Both the position numbers and the translations under genes were made by a program. Positions 20,867 through 34,200 of a DNA stretch of 64,000 bases are shown piece by piece. The stretch is from contig JARKIF010000008.1 of the NCBI GenBank assembly GCA_029378245.1, positions 1,116,001-1,180,000 of the forward strand. The letters run 5' to 3'. The stretch is from Roridomyces roridus (Eukaryota; Basidiomycota; Agaricomycetes; Agaricales; Mycenaceae). The notes under the pieces are model-generated. The model worked only from the letters and a program-made list of their open reading frames with translations. It searched no databases and was not told where the DNA came from. Each line of letters begins with the position of its first letter. Within the stretch, counting starts at the first letter, position 1.

Positions 20867-22959
20867 ATGACTACCGTCATACCAGAGATCCCAGAAGGCT
20901 TTACGCTTCATACGGAGAACAACTCGCACATCCTTCTCGCGTCGAATGAAGCTTTCCTCAACCCCGTTCAGGAGTTCAATCGCGACACCAGTGTAGCTTG
21001 CATCAGGGTATGGAGCGAAGAGCTGTACAAAACCAAAAAGGAAAAGTGGTTACTCGCGCAGGAGAGAAAGCAGGCGAAAAAGAAACAGAACAAGCGTCCT
21101 AAATGTCAGTCAAATCGCTCTGTCTAATACCGCCAAAATATTGAACTGCCCAGTGGAGGAGGACGTCGAGGAATCTGAGGCCAAAGAGATGCCTGTAACG
21201 CTGCCCCAATATTCTCAGCGCAAATTGGTCATTCTCGAAGCTCTCTCGGCCACTGGGTTGCGCTCCATCCGCTACGCGAAAGAAATCCCACATGTGAGGT
21301 TTGTTGGCCATTTTCCCATTGCCTTTTGCATGCTCACCCTTACAAGCCATGTGATAGCCAACGATTTATCTGCCGCCGCCACCGCTGCAATGAGGCGCAA
21401 TATCGATCTCAATGGTTTGGGGCCGATCCCTTCGACTTCGACCGAGAAACGAACAGAAGTCAGAGTAACCGAAGGCGACGCTTGGTAATCCTGCCGTGGA
21501 TCCGCGAATTTTAGGCTCATTCTTTTTCTAGCACGTTAATGTACAACCACCGCGAGAGCAACAAACGCGTTGACGTCGTTGACCTGGACCCTTATGGCAC
21601 GGCTGCACCATTTATTGACGCGGCTGTTCAGTGTGTCAAGGATGACGGTCTCCTTTGCGTTACTTGCACGGATCTCGCTGTTCTTGCCACCACCAATTAT
21701 TCCGAGAAATGGTATCTATCCTACATGTTGCCAACTATCCTCAAAACCGACTCCTAGCCAGTTTTTCCAACTACGGCGGTCTTCCAATCAAAAGCGAATA
21801 TTGCCATGAATCTGTACGATCGCGTCGACCAACATTTCCGTCCACTAATCATTTCAGGCCCTTCGCCTCGTCTTGCATACGGTGTCTACCTCGGCTGCCA
21901 GATATGGGCGGTGTATCGAGCCGTTACTGTCGCTTTCCATTGATTTCTATGTCCGGCTGTTCATACGCATCCGTACTGCACCTGTGGAAGTCAAAAAAGC
22001 CGTGACGTATGTGCATTGCTTTCCCCAGCTGCAACAATCATCTCCTCTGTAGGAAAACCTCGACCTACTGGGTTTGCACGGATTGCCAATCATTTTACGG
22101 CCAACCTATGGCGAAACTGACGGAAAAAATACATCCGAGTGGTACCGTGAATCACACCTTCAAATTCCAGCCAGGTCCCCCGGTTATGGACAAATGCCCC
22201 GAGTGTGAGGGCGTCCTGCACGTATGATACCAAATGTCGAAATGGTCCGCGCACTAACTCGACTTGAGATGGCGGGCCCGATGTGGTCTGGACCAATCCA
22301 TGACCCAGCATTCGTCGGCAAGGTGTTGGAACACCTGGAAACCAATGACAAGCTGTACGGGACAGCTTCACGCATGAAAGGGATGTTGACTGTGGCTAAA
22401 GAGGCAAGTGGTTTGCCGTTCGGTCTGCTGTATATTCACCCATTGTGCAGGAGCTCCCAGATTCCCCTTTCTATTTCACGGCTACAAGGGTTGCCAACTT
22501 CTTCCATTGTGTAACACCTTCTTTTGCGGAAGTTGCTTCTGCTCTACTGCACGGTGGACACAAGGTGTCGCGCTCGCATGCGTCGGCGGGCTCGTTCAAA
22601 ACCACGGCCACACGTGCAGAGATCTTTGATATCTTTCGCTCCTGGATCAAGCTCAATCCAGTCAAACGCGAAAACATATCGCCGACTTCCCCAGCACACC
22701 GACTGTTGGAGAAGGAGCCCAAGTTTGCTTGTTCACTCACTTCTCATTTAACTACTGAAATATGCGTAGGGTCGAGGCCAACTTTACGAAGCATCCGGAT
22801 TCTGGCCCCCTCACCTCCAAGATCAAGCTAGTCAGGTATCAAGAAAACCCCAAACCAAACTGGGGTCCGGGGACAAAAGCAGTGTCGGGGACGGGAGGGA
22901 GCAAGCCGCCTACTGCGAAACGCAAGCACGACCAGGTGGAGGAGTCGGAGGAGACCTAG
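20867..22959 (+). CDS. TRM1: tRNA (guanine26-N2)-dimethyltransferase TRM1
   Basis: Multiple exons. An N-terminal [10 protein letters not shown] segment and [11 protein letters not shown] are followed by [11 protein letters not shown] (SAM-binding), [12 protein letters not shown] (catalytic region) and [11 protein letters not shown]-terminal zinc-binding part has C-T-D-C and C-P-E-C, and a [11 protein letters not shown] region follows. This is the full TRM1 order. All splices checked, including 21490-21530 and 21720-21772, keep frame. TRM1 makes m2,2G26 in tRNA. An in-frame ATG at 20759 would add 36 Arg/Leu-rich residues resembling a mitochondrial presequence; dual targeting of TRM1 is known in yeast. 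Confidence 0.92.
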
Positions 22960-22974
22960 TGTATTTGTTTACGC

Positions 22975-24009
22975 ATGCTACCCTTAGAACTGGTCGACAC
23001 GATACTCGATTTTGTGGAATCAAGTGTGACCCTTGCAGCTTGTACATTGGTGTGCCGCGACTGGCTCGCCTCTGCGCGATTTCATCTACTCTCCCACATC
23101 CAACTCGAGTCTGCCAAGATCGATTCATTCTTGGAACACCTTGACAGCGACGGGACACGCTTCACAGCTACACTAGCAAATGTTGTATCGCTGCGAATCG
23201 ACGGGTTTGACCTGTCCAGCGCTCCAACGGTGCTACCCTACAAATTCCCAAATCTCCAGTTCTTGAGCTTCAAGGCATTTCAAGCGGATTCGTTCAATGT
23301 CATCGTGACCTGGCTATTGGCCAACCCTTCGTTGCGCTCCCTGACGCTGTCCGGAGACTGGGACGACTCGGAGGGCGAGTCGGCGGCGGCCGTCTATGAA
23401 GGACCAACGCTGCCGAATCTTACCCATCTCGATCTCGATTGTCCGCTGCAAGCACTACTTTGCTGGCTCCTGTCCCAGCCAATCGGTCCGACGCCTTCCT
23501 CACTTGTGCTGCGCGATGCCATTTGGGACGAGGAGGTCTCCATCATCGGGCGATATTTTGCGGTGGTGGGGAATCGGCTCGAGTCCCTCGTTCTCTCTTT
23601 CCCTCGTAAAGGTAATAAGCCATCTCCACACTTGTGCTGCAGCTGATAACCGCCCACAGCAAGTAGGACTTTGGATCTGACGCAATTGTCCAATCTTCGC
23701 TCGCTCACTTTCGAGTGCTACTCTCCCGCCATGCCGCGCCTCGTCTTGCACGCGTCTCAGAGTCCAGGTCTCATCAAGCTGGAGAACTTGACCATGACTT
23801 TTCTTGGCATGCTCGCAGTCTTCCCAACCGAAGAAGACAGACTCGCATGGAGGCAGTTGAATGAGCACCTCTGCAGTGCCCAGTCCGAGTTTCGTCAACT
23901 CCGGACGATTCGGTTTCGGGGCATGAGCCCCAATGTGGACGGCAAGCAGCTGTTGCCGCTTCCAATCGGTGTCGCTAGCATCGAGACGGAGAATACGTGT
24001 ATGCCATAG
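22975..24009 (+). CDS. F-box protein
   Basis: The N-terminus carries an F-box: L-P-L-E-L-V-D-T-I-L-D-F-V followed by C-T-L-V-C-R-D-W-L. The remainder has leucine-rich, LRR-like segments such as N-L-Q-F-L-S-F and N-L-T-H-L-D-L. One intron at about 23611-23659. It starts 15 bp after the TRM1 stop. Typical of fast-evolving basidiomycete F-box families that recruit substrates to SCF ubiquitin ligases; the target is unknown. Confidence 0.78.
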
Positions 24010-24116
24010 TACAATTGGATCCATTCTATACAATACATAGAGCAAATAAACAAGAGGAAACCCCAGAGGACACACAGTGACCTCTTGCGATGGTCCAAAA
24101 AATCGTAGCTGTGACA

Positions 24117-27100
24117 TCAACCCTTCTTCGTGGCTACAGGCTTTTTGCAGACCCAGGGGTGCTGCAGAAGCTCCGCAGCAGAAGGGCGCGCCTCGTGATC
24201 AAGTTCAAAGGTACGCAACAAGAAATCCTGCGCGTCGCTCGAGATATCTGACGGAATGGTCGGCTTGGCGGAAGAGCCGATCTGTAAACTCCGCCTGAGA
24301 TGAGTCGACCCAAATGAAGTAATCTCTTACCTTGAAGATGGCTTGCATTTGGGTGAGAGTGGCCCAGGGATGTTCGCCTGTGAGCATCTCGACGACGAGG
24401 CAACCGACACTCCAGATGTCCGCTTTGCGGGTATGCGCGCTCTGCTTGACCACCTCGGGCGCCATCCAAAATACGGAACCTTGCAAGGACGGTCGGTGCA
24501 TCCGATTTCCTGTGAGCAAATCTAGCCCAAATGTCAGCCCCTTCATTTTACTTGCTCGGTGGTTACACTCACTATCTTCGACTTTCTTTGATATGCCAAA
24601 GTCGCTGATTTTGATTCCGCCCTTGTTATCGACGAGGATGTTGGCCCCCTTAATGTCGCGGTGGATGATGTCGCGCTCATGCAAGTAATCGAGCCCATCC
24701 AGGATCTGTCGCACAAAGTTCTTGACCAGAGGTTCCTCGAATGCACCATAGTTACGCAGCAGCGCTGTCACCGATCCACCAGGGACGTATTCAAGGAAAA
24801 TGTTGAGATATTCGTCGTCCAGTGACGAATCTGTCGTATGTAAATACCTGCACGATTGACCACGAGGAAATCACTTACAAAGGTACTGCACAATGTTCTC
24901 GTGTTGCAGATCCTTGAGCAACTCGATCTCACGCTCGAGGGCACTGAGCATGCTCTTTTTACGCTCCTGGTTTGGCGCGCTTCCAGTTGGCAACTCAACC
25001 TGCTTCACCGCCATGAGCAGGCCTGTCGAAGCATCCATACCAAGGTACACCTTTCCAAACGAGCCTGCACCAATCAACGCGCCCTTGATCCACTTGGTAG
25101 CTAGGAGAAAGCGTTAAAAAGGAACGGGAAAAAAGTGGACAATCAACTTACCCTGCGGCATCTCACCCTTCTCCTCCTCCTCCTCGTCTCCATCAGGGTC
25201 GTTCAGCGTGCCCTCGTCCTCGTCGATAAGTTCGTCCTCGTCATCCTCCTCGTCATCCTCGTCTGCGTCGTCGTCGTTGAGCGTGCTCTCCCCGCCTTCC
25301 TCGGCTCAACCTTCTCCCATCCCTCCTCAGCCGCGCCGGTCCCTGTCGCCAGATCCGCGGTGATCTCATCAACAGTCAGCATACTGGCCGTGTCAGACCG
25401 ATCCCTCTTGCTCCTCAGTTCCGTCATGTAACTCATTCGATTACCTCGTGTCGACGAGGATACCGACAGGTTTCGCGACGTGCGACGCCCACCGGGTGAC
25501 GTGATGCCTTCGAGAGATTCCGATAGAGATTCAGTTGGGAACGGTATCGGCGGTAGCAGCTGGGGATGCGCAGTTAGGACAGGTGCCTCAGGTTGACCGT
25601 CATGTAGATCGACACTCCGTCCGTCGTCTGTTGACAACGAAACGCGTGGGAGATCTTCCGTCTGCGCGCCGTCACGGTCAGGCAGCGGGGGTGGCGCTGC
25701 GTATGAAGAAAAGGACGTCCGGGCAGACGACATGCTGGCACGAGGTTCCCCACTTCCCTGCGTACTGCTACTGAATCGCGACGGCAATGCTGGTGCGCCA
25801 ACTCCAACTCCAGCCCACGACGCTGTGCTGTCGCGTTTCCCACGACCGCCCGCGCGGAAAATCATGCTCTGCCGTGCAGTCCGAAGCACCTTCTTGTCGG
25901 TCAAAGGGAAGTACTCTGTCAGATGGTCGGTGATGAGCTCGCTCGGCGGACGCTGACCGAAGAAGTTGTGTAGCTTTGACGGCCGCTTCTTCCCGCTTGC
26001 GAGGGGTGGCGTTGGTGGTCCCGAGTACGCTGGGCTCGCACGGCCATGAAGCGGTGGGGAAGATGAAGGGTCCAGCAACGCGCGCTCAGGATCATCCACG
26101 CCGAGACCACTGAGGATACTGATGGAGCTCGCACGTTTCGTAGCTTTGCTCGTCGTCCCTGTATTGAGCAAATTGCCCCGAGGCGGAGCAGTACCGCGCG
26201 GTGAGAGGCCTGTCCGACGCAACGTCAAACCATGCTCGCGCACCGGGTGGTTTGGCGGCGCATGACAAATACTCAACAACTCTGCCTCGCTAAGGGGTTC
26301 GCCAGGACCATCGTCCTGCCCCAAATCAAGGTAGACACCCCAACCCTCGACACTGAGCCCACCCTCGTCCGTGACGCGTGCATCTGGTTCCGTCCCAGGA
26401 AGGCGGTTTCCCCCCTTGCCAAATTTCTTGAGAACCTTTTCCAAGACCTCGATACCCCCAACACACGACCCAATGTCGACGGTGAACGTGAGTCCGTCTT
26501 CAATGAGCAGGAAACGGACAAGTTTTCGGCGGAGGTCGTCGAGGGACGGGGAGGGAGTGTTGGGGTCCTTGAACGGACCACGGCCGACGGTGAACGACTC
26601 TTCAATCGGAGATAGATTGTTTCCCAGGCCGGGGATAGGCGCCTGGAGGCCAGAGGACTGGGGAGGGTGGTTTGCAGTGTTGGAACGTATAGGTTTGGGA
26701 GAGGAGCTGGGTCCCGGAGAACTGTTCCCGAGGGAGCTTCCCCTGCCATGTAGCTGACGCTTGTTGGAAAAATTTAGAGGTGAGGTGGAACGATTGTCAT
26801 TATTTGGTCGAGGGGTGTTGGGGAGACCGTATCCGCCGTTCCAGGTGCTGGTCGAGGGAGTCTGTAATTTTTCTGGGGCAGGAGGGAGGGGAATTTCGGG
26901 TGTCCTGCGACCGCCAGGAGGCGCCCGCGGCGGTTGACGACTTGGAGGAGGCTGAGGAGGTTGCCCCCGCGGCGGTGGGGGAAGGGGAGGCAAATTTGCC
27001 CGAGGAAGTGAACTGGAAGAGGAGGAGGAGGAGGAAGACTGCTGCTGCGTAGGCTGAGGGAGAGGTCGGACTGTGTGATTATTGGGGGCGGCGTTATTAC

Positions 27101-27764
27101 TGTTCCCAGTAATACTGCCATTCAACCGCGCCGAATCTGGGGGCGGATCGCGCTCGCGAACGAGGCGGGGAAGGTCATTACGTGCTTGTGCTGGACTGAG
27201 CTGAAGAGGACTGGGCCGGTTGTTATCCAGCCGCCGAGAGCCCAAACGGGTTGAGGGAGAGGCCTCGGCGCGGTCCTGCTTGATTGAAATGACCTCGGGA
27301 GACAAGTCAAGGCCAAGACGGGATGGCCGGAGGTTCTCCATGATGGGAGTCGCAGAGGCAGACACAGAACGCGACGAGGACCGCTGGCGAAGCGACTTGA
27401 CCGCGTTGAGAATGCGCAGACGGTCGCCAATGCTGGAAACACCCATCTCCTGGAGCGTTGTTTGATCAAGCTCGAGAAGGATGTCGCCACGGATGTCGTT
27501 TGCTCGGAAAGTGGCTGCATGATTCGCGCATTTGATGTCTGTAAGCCAGCGGGCGACATGGGCGTCGGTCCAAGTCCGAATAAATTCGGCATAGGACGTA
27601 TTGGGAGGAGCGTCGAAAGAGTACATTCCAACGGCGGTCGTAGGCGTAGCAGGGAATGGGGAATTATGACCACGGATGGCCGACGTGAAGGAGCGAGGGG
27701 CGAACCCAGCGCCTGGAGTGGCGGGGGAGGCGGGCTCTGTGGCTCTTGCAGTCAGAGCCGACAT
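24117..27764 (-). CDS. STE11: MAP kinase kinase kinase STE11 (SAM-RBD-kinase)
   Basis: N-terminal SAM domain ([10 protein letters not shown] to about residue 125), then a long Ser/Pro-rich linker with poly-Ser and polyproline. A Ras-binding-like domain follows ([10 protein letters not shown], about residues 415-460), then an acidic run and the kinase domain. Kinase motifs: [21 protein letters not shown], and [11 protein letters not shown]11 acts in pheromone, filamentation and osmotic MAPK cascades (known). About six introns. A frame change near 25290-25300, at a run of four C on the + strand, separates the linker from the acidic stretch. It is either a missing base or a missed intron. The acidic frame then reaches the kinase exon. 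Confidence 0.93.
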
Positions 27765-28204
27765 GCAGCGAGCGAGTGATCAAACGGTAACCAAGAGTCG
27801 CTGACAAAGACATCTCCAGGTTGCCTCTTGCCTCCAAGTTGCACAAATTAAAGTACTGCCTCCACGAATTAAAATACAGAGACTGCGTATTTCATGGGGA
27901 CTTCTCTTGTCGATGTCTGAGGCAACTTCGACGTGCCAAGTCGCGCCCGCCGCCACTGCTCGAGTTTATGTAACTGCTATCTGCCATGAAACTGAATGGG
28001 GCGTCGCGTCCCTGGACGGGCGTCTGCATCTTTGCTTCAGATGGACTTTTGATACTCGCTGGCGATCCATGCAATCCCATGCATGCATGCCATGTCTTGC
28101 CTTGTTACGGCTTCGCTTAAAATTGGAGCCTTTGCTAGGGTTTACCTAATCAGACGGGCAATAGTGCCCTCCCCTTTCCTTCCCCAAGTCTGTCTTTCAC
28201 CACC
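27765..28204. promoter_or_regulatory. Divergent intergenic region between STE11 and AGS1
   Basis: 440 bp between the two divergent starts. It contains a GCATGCATGC palindromic stretch near 28080 and pyrimidine-rich sequence just upstream of the AGS1 ATG. No gene seen; presumably both promoters lie here. Confidence 0.5.
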
Positions 28205-31200
28205 ATGCGGCTACTGTCCGCCCTCGCCCTCCCTTTCCTCTCGTTCCTTCTCGTCCTCGCTTCCCCGTATCGCGACGACCTCACCGACTACAATCTCAAC
28301 ACCAACCAGCAGGCCTCCGACCCGACCCAATATTCCACCACCAGGGCCAACAAGACTTACACTCCGTCTCCCCCGGTAGGCTCTTCGGATGTTTCTCGCA
28401 GCACCTTCTTATCCTTTACCTTTAGAATTGGCGCGCTCTTCCGGTTTATACTATCCTCCTCGATAAATTTGCCGACGGAGGTAATTCCCCCTCGTCTCCT
28501 GCTCGCTCCCAATCTCAGTGCCCCACAGATCCAACCAACAATGATTACTTTAACACCATGTACGAGAATGACTGGCGCGAGACCCAGCTCCGCTATGGTG
28601 GCGACCTCAAGGGGCTCCTTTCCAAACTCGACTACATCTACGGCATGGGCGTTCGCGTCATCTTCATCTCCGGCACCCCCTTCCTCAACATGATATGGCA
28701 GGCAGACAGTCTGTCCATTCGTCTTTCACATAATTGCCCCCTTCTCATGCTCTTCAGGCTACTCGCCCCTTGACTTTTCTGTCATGGACCCCCATTGGGG
28801 TACTATTGCCGACTGGCAAGCCGCCATCGACGAAATTCATGCTCGAGGCATGTACCTTATGGCCGACTTTACCGTCGGAACAATGGCCGATCTCATCGGT
28901 TTTGAGGGGTGCGTTTACCGCACCCCGCTACCCCGATCTTTTTTCTGATTTTTTTTCCTGCAGTTTCTTGAACGAGAGTACCCCCTTTGATCTCGGGGAA
29001 CACAATGCCGTCTGGAAGAACCCCGCGTATGTTCCTTGGAACTTCACTGAGTACCGTGATTTCACTGTATGTCTTTTCAAAATTAACTACCCCGGTCTGC
29101 TCACGAGTTATTGCAGTTGATCAATGAACGCAACACATCTTGTACTATGCCCGATTTCTGGAACGAGGATGGCACGCGTGTCGAGGTCGACACCAACGGC
29201 TGCCTCGAGTCCGACTTTGATCAATACGGCGACATGGAGGCGTTCGGTGTCCACCCCGACTGGCAGCGTCAGCTTGCAAAGTTCGCCTCCGTTCAGGATC
29301 GGCTTCGCGAGTGGAAGCCCTCGGTACTTGCCAAGCTCAAGGTCTTTTCTTGCATGGCTATCACCGCGCTCGACATCGACGCTATTCGGATCGACAAGGC
29401 CACCCAGGTCACTGTCGATGCACTTGCCGATTGGGCCTCCAGCACTCGCTCCTGTGCCGCTGCCCTGGGAAAGAACAACTTTTTCATTCCAGGTGAAGTC
29501 ACTGGTGGAAACACTTTTGGTTCCTTGTACCTGTACGTGATTCCAAGTTGCCGCGACTCGTCATTTCTAACATACCACTAGTGGCCGTGGACGTACCCCG
29601 ACGCAATTGCCCGCTGGCTACGATGCAGTTGTCAACGTCACCTCTGCAGACAACCAGTATTTCCTTCGGACCGCTCCGCTCAACGCTCTCGACGGCTTCG
29701 CATTCCACTATTCGATTTACCGCGCGTTGACTCGTTTCCTTGGCATGGACGGTAACTTGCAAGCTGCGTACGACGTCGATACCAACTTCATCACCGCCTG
29801 GCACGAGATGTTTGTGGAGAACGACTTCATCAACTCTCAGAGCAACAAACTCGACCCGCGTCACATGTTTGGCACCAGTAACTTTGATATCTTCCGCTGG
29901 CCGAGTCTCGAAAGCGGGATGCAAAAAAGCGCGCTCGGCACGTTCATCACTTCGTTGGTCATGCCTGGCATTCCATTGGTGCGTCCAATACGTGGCCTGA
30001 CGAAGCTGGCTTTAATCTCTGTGACAGCTGTACTATGGTGAAGAACAAAACTTTTATCTGTTCGACACTGGCGCCGCCAACTATCTCTACGGGTGTGTTT
30101 GAAATTATCTTAACATCCAACTTACTAATTGCCGACGTAGACGTCAAGCGATGAGCGCTAATACCGCCTGGAAGCGTCACGGCTGCTATGGCTTGGGTTC
30201 AGAGCAATACTTCAACTTTCCCGTCGAAAAGGCGCTCATGGGGTGTCACGATGACTGGAATGCGCTCGATCACTTCGATCCGACAATGGACACAAGGAGA
30301 ATGTTTTCGCGGCTCCTCCAGCTGCGCTCTGTGTACCCTGCTTTGCAGGACGGGTTCGATCTAACTCAACAGGGCAACTGGACCTACATGATCGAGCGCC
30401 CTGGCTCCGACGGTGTTTCTACCGAGATGGGGCTCTGGTCTGTCTCTCGTGCAGCTCTTCTCAATCAGAAGCTGAACGGCTCGTACACGGGCCCGGTGTG
30501 GATGCTGTACATGAACGAGAATACGACCCAGACGTACACCCACGATTGCAAAACAGTTCTGTGGATGAAGACGCCGTTCACGAGCGACATCACTGTTCAG
30601 AACCTATTTGCGCCATACGAGACCTACAATCTCACTGCGTCTGGTGAATCTTTCAACAATAACAGCAAGGCGCCATTCTTTGGGTGTCTTCCCAGCGTCC
30701 AGATCGAGAGCTTCGGATTCAAGGCACTGGTGCCCACCCAGAACTGGGTTGCTCCTCTTCCCGCGCTGAGCAAGTTCTCCCCTGGCCACGACGCACGTAT
30801 CATGGTCACGGCGGGCCAGGCCAATGCCACGACGCTGGACATTGCATTCCAGTTCAACACGCCCATGTCCTGCGACAGCGTCACCAAATCAATGACTTTT
30901 GATCTTGCATCGTCTGGCCACGGCGGGCAGGTTTCCGTCGGCACGCCTACTTGCTCTGCTGTCACGAACGCAGATCCCGCCCGTATTTCTGGAGGGGATA
31001 CTTCTCAGTGGCAGTGGTCGGCGACGTTGTCCAACTTTGCAGACGGTGTTCTTTCTATCACCCTCGACAACCCCGCGTCCTCTACGGGAAGCACGACTGG
31101 GGTGTGTTTGTTTGTCTTTGCTTTACCATCAAATACTGATTTCGACATCTCAGGCGAAAGACACGGTCCTCGTCCGCAAAGGTCAAGCTGGCAATGTCAT

Positions 31201-34200
31201 GATATTCCCGGATCATGAATACGACACCAACTCGTCTTTCACTTTCTCCAACAACCAGTACTCGTTTGCTCATCAAGCCTACGGGGCTGACCAGTTCCGC
31301 TACTCGTGGAATTTTGGTCAGAACTGGACCAAGTGGGCGGACTGGGAGGATGTGACTGTCATTCCCAAAAATGTATTTTCTTTTGACGGCAAGGACTGGG
31401 ACGGAGACCACATCATTGTTCAATGTGCGTTCGATTCCTGTTTCTTATTCCGTCTTATTTACATCTGTTCCAGACTGGAGTCAGGCAGCCATGTCTGTGT
31501 CGGCCGTAATCCACGCCGACTACGGGTACTCTGGACCCAAGCGACGTGTCCCACAATTTTTGGCGCGTGGACCATTCAACTCGTGGGGTTTCGATTCTGG
31601 TATCGCCAGCCTGATGACCCAGAACGACGACGGGCTATGGGAGCTTGAGATCATGGCGTCTTGGCCGACGTACGTTCAGCTGAATGTTTGGGGCTTTGAC
31701 GATTACTACTATGGTGATACCGACGGAGACGGTGTTCTTGATCGTCTCCCTCCCAACACTGCGGCGCCCAACTACCTGAACATGTCCGCCCCGCCGAGCC
31801 CCCACCTTGCGTGGGCACTTTTGGTGGATGACTCCACCATGACTTGGTCCCTTGAACCTCGAGGCGAGTCGTCGGTTGGCGCAATCATGTATTCGCTGCT
31901 ACTCGCAATTCCCCTGATCACCGGTACCATCGCTGTGCTCGTTTTCATGTGGTCCTTCTACGGCATCAAGCACAACCAGTTCGGTGCGAAGACCAAGAGT
32001 CACACCAACTATTTCCCTATCCTTGGGCTTGGCAACAAGTCGACAAACGATTTGAAGGAGGGCGCACACGTGTCCGAAAAGTTGTTTGGGCACAAACACA
32101 ATACGGAGATCATTGGGTGGCCTGAAGACAAGAACAAGCGTCGCAAGGTCCTTATTGCGACGTTAGAGTACGAGATCATCGATTGGAAGCTCAAGGTCAA
32201 AATTGGTGGTCTCGGTGTCATGTCCAGTCTCATGGGCAAGGCCATGACGGACGTTGATCTCGTTTGGGTTGTGCCCAAGGTCAAGGACGTCGAGTATCCC
32301 GCTGGAGATCCGGCAGAGCCGATCGAAGTCATCATCTTCGGCGAGCCGTATCTCATCGAGGTGGAGACTCACGTTCTCGACAACATCACCTATGTCATTC
32401 TCGACAGCCCCGTCTTCCGCGCTCAGACAAAAGCCGACCCCTATCCCGCCCGCATGGACGATCTCAGCTCTGCCATCTTTTACTCTACTTGGAATCAAGC
32501 TATTGCCGCTACCATCCGTCGCAGTCCCACCATCGACATTTACCACATCAACGACTACCACGGCGCGCTTGCCGGCATCTATCTCCTCCCCAAGGTCATT
32601 CCCGTCTGCCTTTCGCTGCACAACGCCGAATTCCAGGGCTTGTGGCCGTTGCGCACCAAGGAAGAGATGAAGGAAGTCTGCTCGGCATTCAACATCAGCA
32701 AGGAACACTGCACCAAATACGTCCAGTTTGGAAACACGTTCAACCTGCTGCATGCTGCAGCGTCGTTCATTAGTGTGCATCAAAAGAGTGTCGGTGTCGC
32801 CGGTGTATCGGACAAGTATGGCAAGCGAAGCTGGGCTCGTTATCCTGCACTCTGGACCCTCAAGCATGTGGATTCGCTTCCCAATCCCGATCCTAGCGAC
32901 ATCGCAGCCCTCGACGAACATCCCACTGCCGCCAAAGATGTCCAGATTGACGAGGTTGCTGAAGCTGCTCGACCTGAACACAAACGTCAGGCTCAAGAGT
33001 GGGCCAACATTGCCCAGGATCCGAAATCGGACTTGTTCGTGTTTGTCGGCCGTTGGTCGAAACAAAAAGGTGTTGATCTTATCGCTGACGTGATGCCATC
33101 TGTGTACGTAATGTCTTTCTCGTTTCATTTCCTCCTTTCTAATATTTTTAAAGCTTGGAGAAGCGGCCGTCCGTCCAAATTATTGCCGTCGGGCCGGTTA
33201 TCGACTTGTACGGCCGATTCGCTGCAGAAAAATTGGCTCGACTCATGGAACTCTACCCCGACCGCGTCTACTCCAAGCCCGAGTTCACAGCACTGCCGCC
33301 GTACCTGTTCAGTGGTGCCGACTTTGCCCTGATCCCATCGCGTGACGAACCCTTCGGTCTCGTTGCCGTGGAATTCGGTAGAAAAGGTGCACTTGGTGTT
33401 GGAAGTCGTCTGGGAGGTCTTGGGCTCATGCCAGGATGGTGGTACCCCGTGGAATCCAGTGCGACTGCCCACATGTTGTCGCAGCTGACCAAGACGATCA
33501 AAATGGCGCTCAAATCTACAGAGGAAGAGCGTGCGATTCTACGAGCTCGCTCCGCTCTCCAGCGTTTCCCGGTCGTCGAGTGGCGTCAACGGATGGAAGA
33601 CTTCCATAAGCGCAGTATCGGAATCAGTCGTGGAGGCGCCGGAGCCAATGCTTGGCGTGAATCCGACTGCGACGGCGGGGGCGTTCAGCCAATCGCACAG
33701 GCAGATGATTGGAACCCCGAATCGCAGGCGTACCCGTCCCAGCCTGACTGGGACAATCGCAGCGTGCAAAGCTTCGATCCCCGCTACAGTGTTGCCCCTG
33801 GACCCGGCTCCCCCGGACAGTGGAGTCAAGACGGCCCTGAGTCCCAATGGCGAGCTTCACCGTCCCCGGCTTCATGACCGAGACTCGACTTACAGCTCCA
33901 CGGGCACGAACGACGATTATTTCCGTAGTAACCCTAACAGCGCTCCTGGAACACCGACTGAGGGCTACGACGACTTCTTGTCAAGAGCGAACCGTGCCAT
34001 TGGCAAGGACCAGCGACACGCTCCCGACCCTTTCCTAGAAGCTCCCAACCGGCCTTTCGGTTCCCATTCCCGTGTCTCTTCTGTCGAATCCATATCATCC
34101 ATCGTTGACGAGAAATCCAACTCCCCGCTGAACAAGGCTATTGCATCCGTAAGTCCGCTACTTTTCGACCTTGTCTTCAGTGACTGATAATTCTACAGTT

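Noticed and set aside
32163..33128. 321-codon open frame on the minus strand
   Set aside because: It is antisense to the GT5 domain of AGS1, which is clearly coding on the + strand.
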